Assembly (NCBI GenBank): GCA_036571765.1
Contig: BROE01000014.1
Coordinates: 4,177,714 to 4,241,713, forward strand
Reading direction: 5' to 3'
DNA: 64,000 nucleotides
DNA from: Plecoglossus altivelis
Taxonomy: Eukaryota; Chordata; Actinopteri; Osmeriformes; Plecoglossidae
The notes beneath the pieces are model-generated. The model was not told where the DNA came from. It did no database searches and saw only the letters and a list, made by a program, of their open reading frames with translations. Shown piece after piece: positions 24,301 to 35,200 of this stretch (position 1 is the stretch's first letter; every line of letters begins with the position of its first letter). The translations under genes were made by a program, and so were the position numbers.

Positions 24301-24415
24301 GGTCACAATAATTATCAAAGATATCAGTTAGATATCTGTCAGAGCCTACCTCGACGTTTTCCCAAACGCAATGGGACAATATAGCCATCATTATGGGAAA
24401 CACCGTACGTCCCAT
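406..24415 (-). CDS. aplp1: Amyloid precursor-like protein 1 gene, 5' part (six exons, partial)
   Basis: Coding exons in transcript order on the minus strand: 24415-24350, 4276-4097, 3018-2889, 2138-2026, 1238-1054, 740-406. The product is a type I membrane protein of the APP family, which acts in cell adhesion and synapse biology and is cut by secretases. Visible parts are a short signal peptide, the E1 domain (growth-factor-like part from [10 protein letters not shown], then the copper-binding-like part ending [10 protein letters not shown]) and a Glu/Asp-rich linker. Exons 3 and 4 are 130 and 113 nt, the lengths I recall for the matching APP exons, and the phases (0,0,1,0,2,1) fit the APP plan. 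APLP1 is preferred over APP and APLP2 because of SEALLVP, CRFLHQE and [10 protein letters not shown], loss of two copper-site histidines, and linkage to a kirrel2-like gene. E2, the membrane segment and the NPTY-type tail are off the left edge. Exon 1 and the exon 5 donor are the least certain parts. Confidence 0.8.
1054..1238 (-). CDS. aplp1: aplp1 exon 5: end of E1 domain
   Basis: The acceptor is tttcag|GCCTGC. The exon encodes [19 protein letters not shown] and [15 protein letters not shown], then a Gly/Pro/Thr-rich linker. The Tyr and Met of the APP copper site (SYGM) are kept. The donor is uncertain. Exon 6 needs a phase-2 donor, and the best one found is AACACAGT|GTATGT, giving 185 nt (APP exon 5 is 194 nt as I recall). 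Its -1 base is T, which is unusual. The GT sites just after CCPGRG are in phase 1 and do not fit. Confidence 0.8.
1239..2025. other. Intron 4 of aplp1
   Basis: Noncoding sequence between exons 4 and 5. A (GA)n run at 1385-1446 lies about 150 bases from the exon 5 acceptor. Apart from that run I see no structured feature. Confidence 0.6.
2026..2138 (-). CDS. aplp1: aplp1 exon 4: copper-binding-like domain, first part
   Basis: 113 nt between ggcgccag|TGGGGG and AAGGAG|GTGAGC. It encodes (V)[19 protein letters not shown] followed by [18 protein letters not shown]. In APP the aligned stretch is ETHLHWHT, so the first two histidines of the copper site are Tyr here and only the last His is kept. 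Human APLP1 likewise lacks them. The acceptor is preceded, on the sense strand, by a pyrimidine-rich tract several hundred bases long. Confidence 0.93.
2139..2510. repeat. Purine-rich minisatellite (sense-strand polypyrimidine tract)
   Basis: GA/GGA-rich sequence with an imperfect internal duplication of about 100 bases (segments with GGTAGACAGGGAGACAGGGA near 2247 and 2330). On the minus strand it is a long CT tract directly upstream of the exon 4 acceptor. The 233-residue open frame through it is Ser/Pro/Leu low complexity and is not a gene. Confidence 0.7.
2889..3018 (-). CDS. aplp1: aplp1 exon 3: growth-factor-like domain, second part
   Basis: 130 nt, entering in phase 0 at ATGTACCC after gtgtccag and leaving in phase 1 at CTAG|GTACC. 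It encodes [24 protein letters not shown] and VLPYRCL. The CKK...CKT...PYRCL pattern is the basic, heparin-binding hairpin of E1. The length is the one I recall for APP exon 3. Confidence 0.93.
3025..3110. repeat. (ACAG)n microsatellite
   Basis: An imperfect CAGACAGA tetranucleotide run just upstream, in transcript sense, of the aplp1 exon 3 acceptor. Confidence 0.8.
3590..3800 (-). repeat. Possible tRNA-derived short interspersed element fragment
   Basis: The minus strand reads GGCTGAGGTAGATCAAGAGG then GTCGTGAATTCAGATCCC, which recalls the spacing of tRNA promoter boxes A and B. The same stretch holds an inverted repeat at 3630-3661 (AATTCTACG ... CGTAGAATT, with inner TACC/GGTA). I cannot name a SINE family, and one copy alone does not prove mobility. 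Confidence 0.3.
4097..4276 (-). CDS. aplp1: aplp1 exon 2: growth-factor-like domain, first part
   Basis: Acceptor ctactag|GCCATG and donor CAGGAG|GTAGGG bound 60 codons in phase 0/0. The protein runs AMPMAEVDG... then [17 protein letters not shown] and TGQWEPDP, and ends ILSYCQE. This is the conserved start of the APP-family E1 domain, with its first two cysteines. A GA-rich tract at about 4284-4345 forms the polypyrimidine tract of this acceptor on the minus strand. Confidence 0.92.
7180..7440. promoter_or_regulatory. CpG-dense patch inside aplp1 intron 1
   Basis: About 30 CpG dinucleotides fall in roughly 230 bases (for example GATCGCGAGTCGCGC and CGATTTCGCGGCCCGCGAAT), against a background with few. 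It includes the palindrome CGTTCGAACG and a TATAAG-like motif near 7281. It could be an orphan CpG island, an internal promoter or an enhancer. No exon with a convincing signal peptide starts here. Confidence 0.35.
10255..10615. repeat. CATCTCCCTCC minisatellite
   Basis: About 20 imperfect copies of a 15-18 base unit of the form CTCATCTCCCTCCCTC in aplp1 intron 1. The Ser/Pro/Leu open frames across it are artefacts of the repeat. Confidence 0.8.
10743..10918. repeat. GGGCA pentanucleotide array
   Basis: Tandem GGGCA units with GGATA variants (GGGCAGGGCAGGATAGGGCA) over about 175 bases. The reverse strand reads as Cys-Pro-Ala-Leu repeats, which is not coding. Confidence 0.85.
16980..17345. 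repeat. GGGGAGGGGAGAGG minisatellite
   Basis: A degenerate array with units close to GGGAGATGAGTGGGGAGGGG, about 30-36 bases long, in aplp1 intron 1. It is strongly purine biased on the plus strand. Confidence 0.75.
17755..18515. repeat. Duplicated block with GGGACTGGGCTATGGAGAGA minisatellite
   Basis: A unique segment of about 200 bases (17757-17960, from GAGGAGGGAGGACAAGGGGG through TGACGCAAAAA to AACAGAGAGGGAAA) recurs with small indels at 18139-18345. Each copy is followed by a run of units of about 24 bases, GGGACTGGGCTATGGAGAGA plus G-rich filler. The whole block therefore has a period near 382 bases and contains an inner minisatellite. Confidence 0.85.
19290..19470. repeat. CTAACCCTCATCCCCC tandem repeat
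   Basis: About six imperfect copies of a unit near 23-27 bases, AGCCTCTAACCCTCATCCCC, in aplp1 intron 1. The CTAACCC core resembles but does not match a telomere repeat. Confidence 0.75.
22490..22760. promoter_or_regulatory. Second CpG-dense patch in aplp1 intron 1
   Basis: CpG-rich sequence (GCATCGACGCCGCCCGGAAAG, CACCGCGGGGGGCTTCGC) about 1.6 kb from predicted exon 1 of aplp1. It could belong to the upstream CpG region of the divergent aplp1/st14 promoter area. This is inference only. Confidence 0.25.
24045..24200. promoter_or_regulatory. Candidate conserved noncoding element
   Basis: A non-repetitive, moderately AT-rich stretch next to aplp1 exon 1 with clustered developmental-factor-like motifs. 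These are TGTAATTTATCAGGTGACAG (homeodomain core, E-box and TGACAG) and ACATTTGCAAATTAAATC (POU/octamer-like palindrome). Conservation cannot be tested from a single sequence. Confidence 0.25.
24350..24415 (-). CDS. aplp1: aplp1 exon 1: start codon and signal peptide (predicted)
   Basis: On the minus strand an ATG at 24415-24413 opens 22 codons reading [20 protein letters not shown] then VE. They end at a consensus donor GAG|GTAGGC in phase 0. The run VFPIMMAIL fits a short signal-peptide core. APP exon 1 also ends in phase 0 with a codon pair reading (X)E, and exon 2 here starts in phase 0, so the junction keeps frame. It lies 20 kb from exon 2; a long first intron is usual for APP genes. 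No transcript evidence is available, so another first exon inside intron 1 remains possible. Confidence 0.5.
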
Positions 24416-25623
24416 TTTCACGCCTTCTTCTTCTGTGTCTTGATTTAGCAATAATCTTCTTATGATCTGAAAGGTTTTCCAAATGCACTGGACATGAGAT
24501 ATGAGAAGGGCGCTGCTGTCGTCGGTGCCTGTCCCAGATATCTCCCGAGTATGCGTCCGTGCTCACGAGCTCTGCTGTTCTTTCACAATCGCAGCTCGGG
24601 CTATTATGCAGCTTCACCCAAAAAAACCAAGCCCCTTTTTCCCCCGAACGCCCATCTATGGGCGTTTATTATGGCCTTTCCTGAACAAGGCTAGGGTTGA
24701 CCAAGAGAGACACCTGCTGGATGTTTTAAGGACGTGCAGGGATTATTTCAGAGAGCGTGTTCACGACATGCGTCACTAATGTGGAGACAGTTCAGATGGG
24801 CTTGACGCCAATTTGGACCCTAGTTGGCTCAACGTATGTGGTTTTTGGCACCGAAGACCGCGGCTTTCTACCGTTAGATAAGACTCGTATAGGCCCACGG
24901 GATAAATACCAAACCATTATCCTTTCCCAGAAATGCTGTAAATCTTTACATGATGTCGATCATATATTTGCTTTAAAATGACAGCAATATTATAGTTCCA
25001 TTCAAAAGGGTACCTCACAAAGTCAGGTGCAATACTGCCCATTAGTACGGGATGACGAGCTCAAATTCGGAAGGCAGGGGGCGCACGAGGAATGGAATTG
25101 AGACGGGGAAAGGGAATCAGGAAAACCTTTTGAACTCCAAAAAGTATCTGATTGAATCTGATGGCAAATTTCTGGATAAATACCAACACCCTTGGCTTTG
25201 GTATTTGAGCTATTTCGATAGATTGGGTTGCAACACGTGGGCCTGTCTTGAATTTAATTTCAACCCCTGCGCCAGGTGTAGTAGGCGTGACAGTGTATTC
25301 ATGGGTGTGGAAGCAAATGACCTGTTTCTGTTCGCGGTGACAATTTGTAGCCAGGTTTGAACTCAGTAGAATTACCACGACTCGAAACAGTACTTGAACT
25401 TATGAACCAGATCCTGACGAGGCTCGATAAGGATATTGTCAAGTGGATGTCATTTATATTTTAAAGCTGAGGCACATTTTTGATTTACACTTTTTAACTT
25501 GGCGAACTTCAACTCTTGAAGAAAGGGGGGCGATTTCCGTATGTGGATGGAAACTATACTTTTGGTGTTTGAGGTTAACCATTGAAATTCCCATTCAGTT
25601 TCACACCAAATAATCAAGCAGAG
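24416..25623. promoter_or_regulatory. Predicted divergent promoter region between aplp1 and st14
   Basis: The predicted start codons of aplp1 (minus, 24415) and st14 (plus, 25624) face away from each other across 1.2 kb. Both 5' UTRs and promoters should lie here, provided both first-exon calls are right. A GC-box-like CAGGGGGCGCACG is present at about 25075-25090. No clear TATA box was seen for either gene. Confidence 0.4.
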
Positions 25624-25650
25624 ATGTATTCGGCCAGGTTTGATGGCGAG
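25624..25650 (+). CDS. st14: st14 exon 1: start codon and cytoplasmic N-terminus (predicted)
   Basis: ATG in a purine-at-minus-3 context (GCAGAGATGT) opens nine codons, MYSARFDGE, up to a perfect donor GAG|GTAAGT in phase 0. The frame is closed upstream by TAA at 25576-25578, with no other ATG between. Exon 2 enters in phase 0, and the joined sequence [21 protein letters not shown] lines up with human matriptase LKYNSRHEK-VNGLEEGVEFL, including the exon boundary. It is short, so the call rests on splice site, phase and this alignment. Confidence 0.55.
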
Positions 25651-28600
25651 GTAAGTTATGAAACACTTTTGTGTGCGCACAGGTATTTTACGCGCATCGA
25701 TTACGTAGCCCATACTGTTTCATTGACGGATATGATTGATATTGTTGAACTTAAAATGTTACGATGCCAAGGCATTTTTACACGCAATACTTTTAAACCC
25801 AACCCACAGTTAGCCTAACACTTTATTAAGTTGAACACCTACCTGATAATACGTGAGCATTCAATCGGCCAATCGTGTGACAGCAACTTCAAGCAATCAA
25901 GCAGGCATGGTCGAGATTTAGCTGTTCAGACGGCATACCAGATTGCAGAAGAATTATGATTTACGTGTCTTTGACAGTGGAAGAAAGTTGGTGCCAGATG
26001 GAGTGGTTTAAGTATCTCAGAAGAAACTGCAGAGGTTTTGTTGATGTATAACGGTGTATTGAGTTTACAGAGAATGGAGCAACAAATCAAAACAAAACAA
26101 AAACCATCCAGTGACAGTTCTGTGTGCCGAACTGCGTGGTCAATTACAGATCGAAGGAGAATGATCAGACTGGTTTAAGTCGGCAAAGCTTATACCATCG
26201 ATGACAAGTAGTAACCAACCCAAAATGGCACCCATGAACACAAACGCATAATACATCAAATAGTAGATTTGATGTACTACGTGCTGCTACAGCAACAGAA
26301 GACTGTACCCGGTTAGCATCGGTCTGGGGCAGAAACACACAGTTAGATCCATATGCTAATAGTTGGCTCACAGTTGGGTCCGTATACTAACCCTCTAAGC
26401 AAGCATAGTCATAGTACACAAATGTTACACCAGCCTAGGCTAGTGACACAATACGTATGTTTACAATGGCTACATGGTTAGTGTGGTGTTAGCCAACACC
26501 TGGAAAACAGTTACAATGAAATTCTTTGTCCCAGCTCAGGGATGTTGTCTTACACATACTGATGGTTGGATGTGCTGTTGGTGGTTCTGACTCAAGCCAG
26601 GTATATTCAGGCCTGCCCTGACTTGAACCCCCCATTCCACTGGCAGCCCACATATGAACTCATCTGAGACAGTCTGTCGGTGCAGACAGTACAATAAAGA
26701 ACGTCTATCTAGCTACTGGAGATTGAACAGACCAAAAGGTAGGCTGCTTCTTCAGTACACTATTAACCTGGGTATAGGTACTTTTTAAGTGTCAAAGCCA
26801 CACTTTGAACTGTTCCAGTCACTTCTATGTTGAGGGTCTAGGTGTATTGCCAGGGGAGGCGACTATTGCAAAACATCAGTGCAGAAAGCCAAGTTTGTGC
26901 TATGGTTTTAGGTTGTTAAACTTGCATTTAGGTCCAAATTCTTTTGGAACCAACTGTAAATGCAGTTTAAGGGGACATGAACAGCACAAGAATGTGGTAG
27001 ATTGCTAAGCAGTTATTTCACCCCTGAGTATTTAAATTGAACATAATGATACAACGCACAGCCCAGGCACTAGAATGCTTACTACCACGCCAAACGCTTC
27101 GGCTAGTATACAGATTTAAAAGTTACAAATTGTGCTACCTACTATATCAGTATTGCACAAATAAAATGAAGCTTCTAGCTTTAGTGCTTTAACTATGATT
27201 TCATAGCCATTCACAAATGAATACATCTATATGTACGATTGGATAAATGTTTACACTTAGATCAGCGCTGTTCATTTGGACTGCTTGTCTTTGTGGAGGA
27301 ACCAGTTTAGTCACACTTACAGACTATTTACAAGCGCACCTCTTTATTAAAATAAGAGTTCTTGTTTTTTTATTCCTACGTGTGGCAGAATTGAAAGGAT
27401 TTCATGTTGTTAAAGATCGAGTCTGGTTCTATCGTCCATGTCGGGTCTACACCTTAATTTCTGAGAAAGCCATGAGCTCTTGAGCGCAAGCCGTGACAAA
27501 ATACCAACTTTTGGAGGGAGGGAACTGAGGTAAACACCGGTGACCGATCATACTTTACATGTAATATAGACGAGGCCCTCTTTCACCGTACAATTACCGG
27601 GTTCAGATATTTGACTAATAATGTTACTATAACATTTAGGGTTAGTAAACGCTTGTTTAACGCATGCAAGTGGAGTGGTCAACCCTCCGACAGCCGTGCT
27701 GTAATGACTGTGGAACACGTAGCACCATTCCCATTAAGACATTTGATCGAAGTTTGTGGTTTGTAGGTTAACGACTATGCATTGGGACTTTAATGTCTTC
27801 AAAGGGCAGAAGCATGTGTCAAATGAGAAAATAATCGCATAATTCTCATACCAATGCGGGAAAAATGCTTCGACCAACTAGAGCACGCCTTGGGAAAACA
27901 AAGACGTAGCGTGATAACTAGTGAGGTTATGGCCAGTTTCGACAGAGGATTTTGAATGGGAGGGGAGTTAGTCGCACACCGGTCTGTTAGTGGTCATGTG
28001 TCCTGTCGGAAGGTTGATTAGTCCAGACTCCCGACCGCTGCAATGTCCATATCGCTGACTGATTGGAAGGGTCACTGTATGTCCTTTTGTGGGGATGGAC
28101 AGGCAGGCTCCCAGACACACATTCAGACAGGAAAATGCCTCCATTGTTTCAGAGGATTCGGGACTTAGGAGAGAGGCGAGCTCACCTTGACCCACATCAA
28201 ATCAAAGTTTATTTGTACAGCTCTTTTTACAAGAAATGTCACAGAATTCTTCATATATTCCCATAGAACTGCCCCTCAACCAACCTAAACCCTCAAGGAG
28301 GACAAGGAAAACTCCCTGAAAAACAGACTTGTGGAGGGAAAAAAGTAAGAAACCTTGTGAGGAGCAATTCAGTGAGGGATCACCTCAACCAGGGACGGTT
28401 GGTGCGGAACACATGCTAAACACAATCATTTAGCAACAACGTGTTAATTGGTCTTTAAGACATTAAAAACAAGTGTTCAATTTGGGCTTGCTATAGCACA
28501 GTCAGTTTAAACAGCCACAGGGCTGGGGGTCCATGATTGGCACATCACTACAGACGGGATACCCTCATACATTCATGTTGCTAATACTATGGCTATACTT

Positions 28601-31600
28601 ATGTTGCAATACGCTGTTGCAGGAAGAATAGGGCCTGTTTTTGCACTACCCTACTTCCTCATGCCCTATCATAGATACATTTCCATTGTCTTATTGGTGT
28701 TCTGTATCAGAATGGCTGGACAGAATGGCACAGTAGTCCACTATTGTAGACAGTAAGTTGATTGCCAAGTCCTGGTCACAGAATTGTGACTTAAACTTAC
28801 AATGTGAATTCCTATACTGCCTTTCTGTAAACTGGACGATTTAGATAATTTAATATACATAGCCAAGCCTGTGGTTGTATCCATTCTGACTCACAGAGGT
28901 GACTACTAAGGATGATTTATGGCCAGGGAAAACTATATTTTCGCGCAATAGGCCCTTATCTCGGAAAGTTTACCAGATTGTGTAATATTTGATTTTCGCT
29001 GAGGGAGTCAGTGTTCATGTCTGATTTAATGCAACTTTTACCCTTTTGTTTATTTCTGTCTGTATTTATAATACCCCATATTTGATGAGTCTGTTAAAAT
29101 GTATGTTATAATGGAATTGGATTAACATTACATACACCTACGTGCATGTAGAGTATTCAAGATTTCCAACTTTCGACTCAATTTGTCATTGTCACCAATT
29201 AAAGGGGGTTGATTGGGTCACAATTAGATGAGATAAGCTAATTGTATTATTATTTACTCTGATTTAACAACTTACTGTTGAAGACTTTCTTTTATTTGAG
29301 ATTTAAAGAACGGTGCTCCATGCCTTGGACTATTGAGCAGTTTTTCAACTCTCTCTCTCTCTCTCTCTCTCTCGACGTGCTTTGGCTCAGCAACAAAAGC
29401 GAATGAGTCGCGATGACAGAGTTTTGGCCTTTGGGTCGTTCAGTGAAGTTGTGTTCTGAGTATTCCTCAACAGCCAGAAAGGCCCTATCCTGCCTGGGGT
29501 GACCTCTGCCTGGTCTGGCTGTGGTGGTGGTGGAGTTCACACAGTCGCAGTGTGATTCACCAGCCTCTACTGGGGCAACACTGAACACACTAACTTCCTG
29601 CTTAGATAATTAACAAGGTTTAAACATTGTTTGGGGGTCAACCTAGGCTGTCTGCAGGTGTCACGTGACTAACTCTTGATCTCCAGGCAGATGTCAAATC
29701 CATTTGCACTCACACATGCATGTGTGGATATATGCAGGCAAATGTGTATAACCCTATGCCTACCTATGCACACACAGAGCGTATATGCCTTTTTGGGTCT
29801 TTAAGCACAGAATGTTTAAAAAAAAATCAAAGGTGGTAGGAGACACACCTTGGAGAGGTGGCCTTCCTGTCAGACTGGTTTGGCTAACCTGGCACCCCAG
29901 CTGCTTACTCCACAGTGCTAGGAAACTTCAAACTCAAGACTGTCAGACTTAGATGATCTGACTTACATGATCTGATTAGTTACATTACGCAACCAATTTC
30001 AGTTACTCTGGGGTTTTGTGTTCTCATCTCACAGGTATTCTTATCACACACTGATACTGGTAATGTTGGTGATTTAACCTTCAATGTCATGCAGGATAAG
30101 TTCCAGGAAAGCTATTGGTCACTATTTGTATAATAGTTGTACAGCACACCTACTGGCCAAGAGAGAGAACAACAAGCTGGCAAGTGCAGTAATAGTCAAA
30201 ATATTATATTAATTCAGCAGACTTTTGTACAAAAACATGCAAGAGGGGTTTGAAGATGGTACTATACTATATTATACTATACTATACCAATATGCACATG
30301 ACCCTTCTCACCGCAGGCTATTCAGTCTGGGAACTCTTCCTCTTGGGGAAGGTTCTGGAGAAGTGATACCAAACATCTGGTCTTCACCACAGGCATTTTA
30401 GTCAGGGGAGAACTGTCACTACAAGCTCTTTCACTTCAATTTATGTACAAGAAATTCTCGACTGATATGGTGGATTCTGTAGCATGGATATGCTCCTTCA
30501 AAATGGGTTTCATTTTTGTTTTAATGTATTATTGTGCCTCTGTTTCTTGTTCAACAGCATTATCTCTCTATAGGTTGGTCAAATGCGATCAGTACAACAT
30601 TATTTGTAAAAAAAACAAAAACGTTTTATTTCCCAGCAATGTTACAGACAGCTTCATGGAGGCCAATTGATCAGCACCTACAGCCAACCTTTAGTTAGCT
30701 AAACTACCAAACTGGTTCAGAGGTGGGGAGAGATGGTCGTCCACCTCCTGTAAATGTGGAGGAGGGATGTGACAAAGAGCGTGTCCCGCTTTTATCAGGC
30801 TGGGATCGGGGTGACGGATATACAGAGATCCCCCAAGCGCTCGCTGACCTCATCCCTAATGATTCCCTTCATTCCGGAACATGATTGCCGTTCGAAATTC
30901 CAATTAAGAGCATGTGTGGAAAGCAGAACCCAGTAAGAATGGGCCTTAATTGCAATGAGTTATCATCTGGACTGGTGTCATTGAGCCCCCATCTTAAGGG
31001 GCAGCACGTCTGACAAATTGATTTAATACCAAAGCGATTCTCCGTCCCAAATGGCGCTAGGACTGGCTCCTCTTGCATGCCACAGGCTCACAGGCGATTG
31101 TGTGCCGAGATTGCTAACCGGCCTGTAATCCCTCTCTCGGTGTTGCTTGGTTGGGCTAGGGTGCTGGGCCTCCAACACGCCCCAGCCCCAGGGACGTGTG
31201 CCTGGCCACAGGAGGGGACTGTGGGAGTGTGCGAGCAACGGTGTTCTCCAAAGACCTTCAGGTCACCAAGCAGGTTGAGCAGGTTTGGCCCGGCCTACTT
31301 CTTGCCTGGTACTTGGCCTGTCTGAGCGTGCAGCTGATTCAGCGCTGGTTGTTTTAGTATATTCTGCTTTATTATTATGATTCTTTGTATGAGTCGAACG
31401 TGAATGTGTTAGATTTACATGTTATGGACCATAGCATCAAGTGGAATAAAGGTCATGTTCTAGACTACTCTGACCAGGGCTAGCAATGAGAATGTCTTTT
31501 ATCTTAAGCACTCTCTCGATTAATTCATGGGTTGGGCTGCTGAACTATTTGTTGAGCTATTGGAGCAGGACACTGTTTATAATATGAGGTGTAATCTCCG

Positions 31601-32163
31601 TCCTATATCAAGTCTATTGGAGCTGAAGATGGAGGCACACAACTCATTGCCAACTCTCCATGGCAACGCCTCACTCCATTCTCCACTTTCTCTGTCCTCT
31701 GCTTTCTCACAATACAACAGCTGGAGAGAGAATACATGGAACTCTACAGCCTGACATTTCTGTTTCGGTCCATTTTGCTTGTCATAATAACAATGCTGGT
31801 TAGCAGTTGCCTGTGGGGTCTCTGGTCCAAATATGTCACAGGCTTTACAGCCTTTTTACAAGGCTGCTCACTTCAGTTTATGAGGTGTCTGGAAGACTGG
31901 GCGATGACTAGGTGTTTTTGCCTTGACTTAATACAGACTGGTCCATAGCCCACCCTCCCTGTCTCCCTTATCTTTCATGCCCATTCATTCTCCTCTTTTG
32001 TCTATTTCCTTCCATCTCTCTCTTTCCCCTTCCATCCCTATCTTCTTTCATCTCTCTCCCTTCACTTCCTCTCCCTTTATTTATCTCTCTCCCTTTCATC
32101 TTCTCTCTTGCTCCCTGTGTGTGTGTGTGTGTGTCTCTCTCTCTCTCTCTCTCTCTATTCCTC

Positions 32164-32227
<64 letters not shown>

Positions 32228-35200
32228 GGGACGGAACGGGCAGCATGAGCAGGTGACCTTCCTGAGCAACAAAAACAAGATGGCGTCTAAAAGGCGGACC
32301 GGCTTGATAGTGGGGGTTCTGGTGGCCCTCCTGGTCGTGATGGCTGTAGTTGGCATTCTCCTCTGGCTGTTCATCTGTGAGTAATACAAAAACAACTACT
32401 GTGCCATCCCACCTCTTCAAAACCCTGCTCAGAGATGCTTCAATGCCATCAATAGAGCCAGTCTTCTCCTGTTGCCAAAAATCCCATTTGATGTTCTTAT
32501 ATTTTTGAGTGCTTCTATGGAAGTGAGGAGGAATGAAGGATGAGACACTCTTCAGATAATTGAATTAAAAGTTGAAAAATGACAGGAATTTACTGTGATA
32601 TTGGCTTTGGGTTTTTTTTTTGCTGTCTGTGTTCATCCTCCTCAAAAGTATTCCAGAACACTCCCGAGTGCCAAAGCCGTTTCTGACACGCTTAAATAAA
32701 CCATCAACCGTTTGCTTTGAAAGACTCTTACTTTCACAAATCCCAGAAAGTTGGAGTCATTTGTTGGTTCGTCAGCGATGACAACCTGCGTGGAGGGTTT
32801 TGATTCCTCATTCTTGATTCATGGGCAGAAAGTGCTCCAGTATTAGCTACTCACTCTACATATGGGATCAAACGCTATTCTCAGCCGCCACTTCCCAGCT
32901 TGTTGTCAGGCTGCTCTGCTAACTCCAACGATACCCAGACGCAAGTATCGTCACCCATGTTGCAGTTTGTGATCGAGAATGGCGAAAAGTCCCTCTCTGT
33001 CCGCGCCCACTAAGGTAACGTACGGACAGGACGGTCAGAGGATTTACTCACCCATCCCTCTCCTTTCTCGCTCTCCCTCTCCTCTCTCCTGCAGTTAAAG
33101 ATTCGTCAACCAGCACGCTCAGCAAGGTGCGTGCCCCAGCTCAGCTTGTGTTCAGCGGGCACATGAAGCTAGCAGGCATGCAGTACAACCAGCAACTGGA
33201 GGATCCCACTAGCTCTTTGTTCAACGAGCACGCGGATCACCTGGAGGAGATTGTGAGTGGTTCACCCCTTCCCTCCCCCAACACAAAACCTCTAACTCTA
33301 ACTAACCTCAAATGTCACTCGAAACCTAAATGGTGGGAACTTACAAAAAAATCTGTTTAGAATCCGTTTTCAGATTCTTTTGGCCCCTACAACAGCAAAT
33401 AAACAGTAACACACCTTTTCCCAGGGAAGCCAAGTGATTGAACTTAAGGGTTTCTTTGGCTGACAGCATGTCCAAAGCAAAAGTATAGTATTGATACACG
33501 GTGCTATTAACGTTCAGCATAGTAACTGCTAGCACATGTGCAGTACTCCACGCAGTCAGTCGTATGTAAGTAGGTTATGAAATGCGATCTCCTCACTCTG
33601 GAGACGTGTAGCTGCTCTACGATGGCGGACCAGGAAGTCTTTTGAAAGCAGGTTTCTCCCAGCGCGCGGAGATGGCTGAAGGCACTTTTTGTGTGGGCGG
33701 AAGAGAAAAGAGAACGTCGTCTCTGTCGTTTCCCCCCCCCCCCCCCCCACCCCCCCCGTACAACGTCTCGTTTCATTGAAGCTGATGGAGATGTTTGCAG
33801 CATCTCTCAGGGACCTGCGAACGGCGGCCTGCTACTGGCCAACAGCCATGTCTTCATGAGTGGATGGGATGTAGGAGGAGATGAGTTGGGTATGGATGAG
33901 AGATGAGAGGGGAGGACTCCTGACTGGAATAGAAAATGACTACCGAGGGAAAGAAGCGTTCATCCTGTAACGCGGCTGCGCGCCAGAACCGGCACGTGTC
34001 GTTCCGCTCTCTGGGTTTACCGAGCGGTTTCAAAGAATCACCTTTCCGAGAGATAGATCTTTTTTCATCCTCTCGAATGAAATTCGGATGCATTTGAGAT
34101 TTTTTTGTAAAGATTTCAAACGGTCTAACCGTGGCTCTTCTGTAATTACACCGTAGTTTGATGGAAATGAGATGAGTTAATTGGTGCTCTAGAGATGCCA
34201 GCTTAGGGATACCGCCTCCTGTCAGCGGATGGAGAGCAGATCTCATAGACCCCTTCGCAAGCTCAAGATATGACAAAGCCAGATATCATTACAGCGCGCT
34301 GTCCTTAACTTGAAGGATGGTTTCATTCTAGCCTACAGTTGAGCTAACAGAAATGGCCTTTCTGGGGTTCTTAATGAAGTATCTTCTTTTAACTTTTTTT
34401 CTTTCTTTTTTTTGTGTGCTTGAGGCAGCGTTCGCTCTGCATCTGTTTTAAAATCCTTTTTATTCATGAAAAGATGTCACTAAACCTGGGTACAAGTTTA
34501 TTAATTTCATTATTCAGTTGGAGAGCTCTGTTCACGACCGTGGGCCTTCTGACTAGTAGAGGCTGTGGTTAGTAAGGATGGTGTTAGACACAGTCTGCTG
34601 ACCCAGTATAGCTGAGGGCCTTGTCGCTAATTAGAGCTGTCATGTCATGTATGCATTGTGAATAATACTTGGTGTGAACATCTCATTCACCCAGAAGGCT
34701 ACATAAAGACATGCATGCTGAACTTTAGTATCCAAGTGATTCGTAACCATGGTGAAAAAATCTGAATGGGCGGTTTCATTTCTCATGCTTTGTTATTCAT
34801 GAGGTCATTTTCTGCCTCTGGTAATTGGAAGATCATATTGTTTATTTTTGTATTTTGCAGCTGAAAGAAAACTACAAGAAAGATCCGTTCCTGTCCAAGT
34901 ACTACACCAAATCAGTAGTGACCGCTTTCAGGTAGGAGTGCGTCCTTAGATTCCGATTGGCTGAGCGTAGGGGGCATGCTTAGCAATGTGATCCGTGATT
35001 GGCCTCCCAAGAATGAGCCTGCCTGAGTGACGTGTCAGCTGTTTTTGACGCTGACAAGCTGTCATTCCGCCTGTGTGTCGCCCGTCCCCCAGTGAGGGCG
35101 TGGTGGCCTACCACTGGACCAGCTTCGACATCCCCGCCAGCGAGTTGGAGGTGCTACCCGAGTTCTCCGAGGAGAGGGTCATGCAGGTGCTGTGGGACAA

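Larger units (their letters stand above)
4277..24349. other. Intron 1 of aplp1 (about 20 kb)
   Basis: Inferred from the exon 1 and exon 2 positions. Most of it is unique noncoding sequence interrupted by simple repeats: CT-rich 4800-4940, GGGA/GGAA 5133-5270, (CA)n 6220-6270, CT-rich 8890-9115, (CTTT)n 12279-12330, CT-rich 15905-16010, (TG)n 18753-18870, GA-rich 20692-20750, poly(C) about 21064-21085 and (CA)n 22130-22155. The longer arrays and two CpG-dense patches are listed separately. No protein-coding exon was recognised on either strand. Open frames here are short or low complexity. Confidence 0.5.
25651..32228. other. Intron 1 of st14
   Basis: About 6.6 kb of mostly unique, AT-rich noncoding DNA. 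It holds the teleost dispersed repeat at about 28195-28410, (CT)n at 29348-29374, a (TATAC)-like run at 30260-30295 and, at its end, long TG and CT tracts leading into the exon 2 acceptor. No further exon was recognised. Confidence 0.5.

Noticed and set aside
24339..24617. 92-codon minus-strand frame beginning MKLHNSPSC
   Set aside because: It overlaps the aplp1 first exon in another frame, starts from a non-ATG codon or lacks context, and is Arg/Lys-rich without homology.
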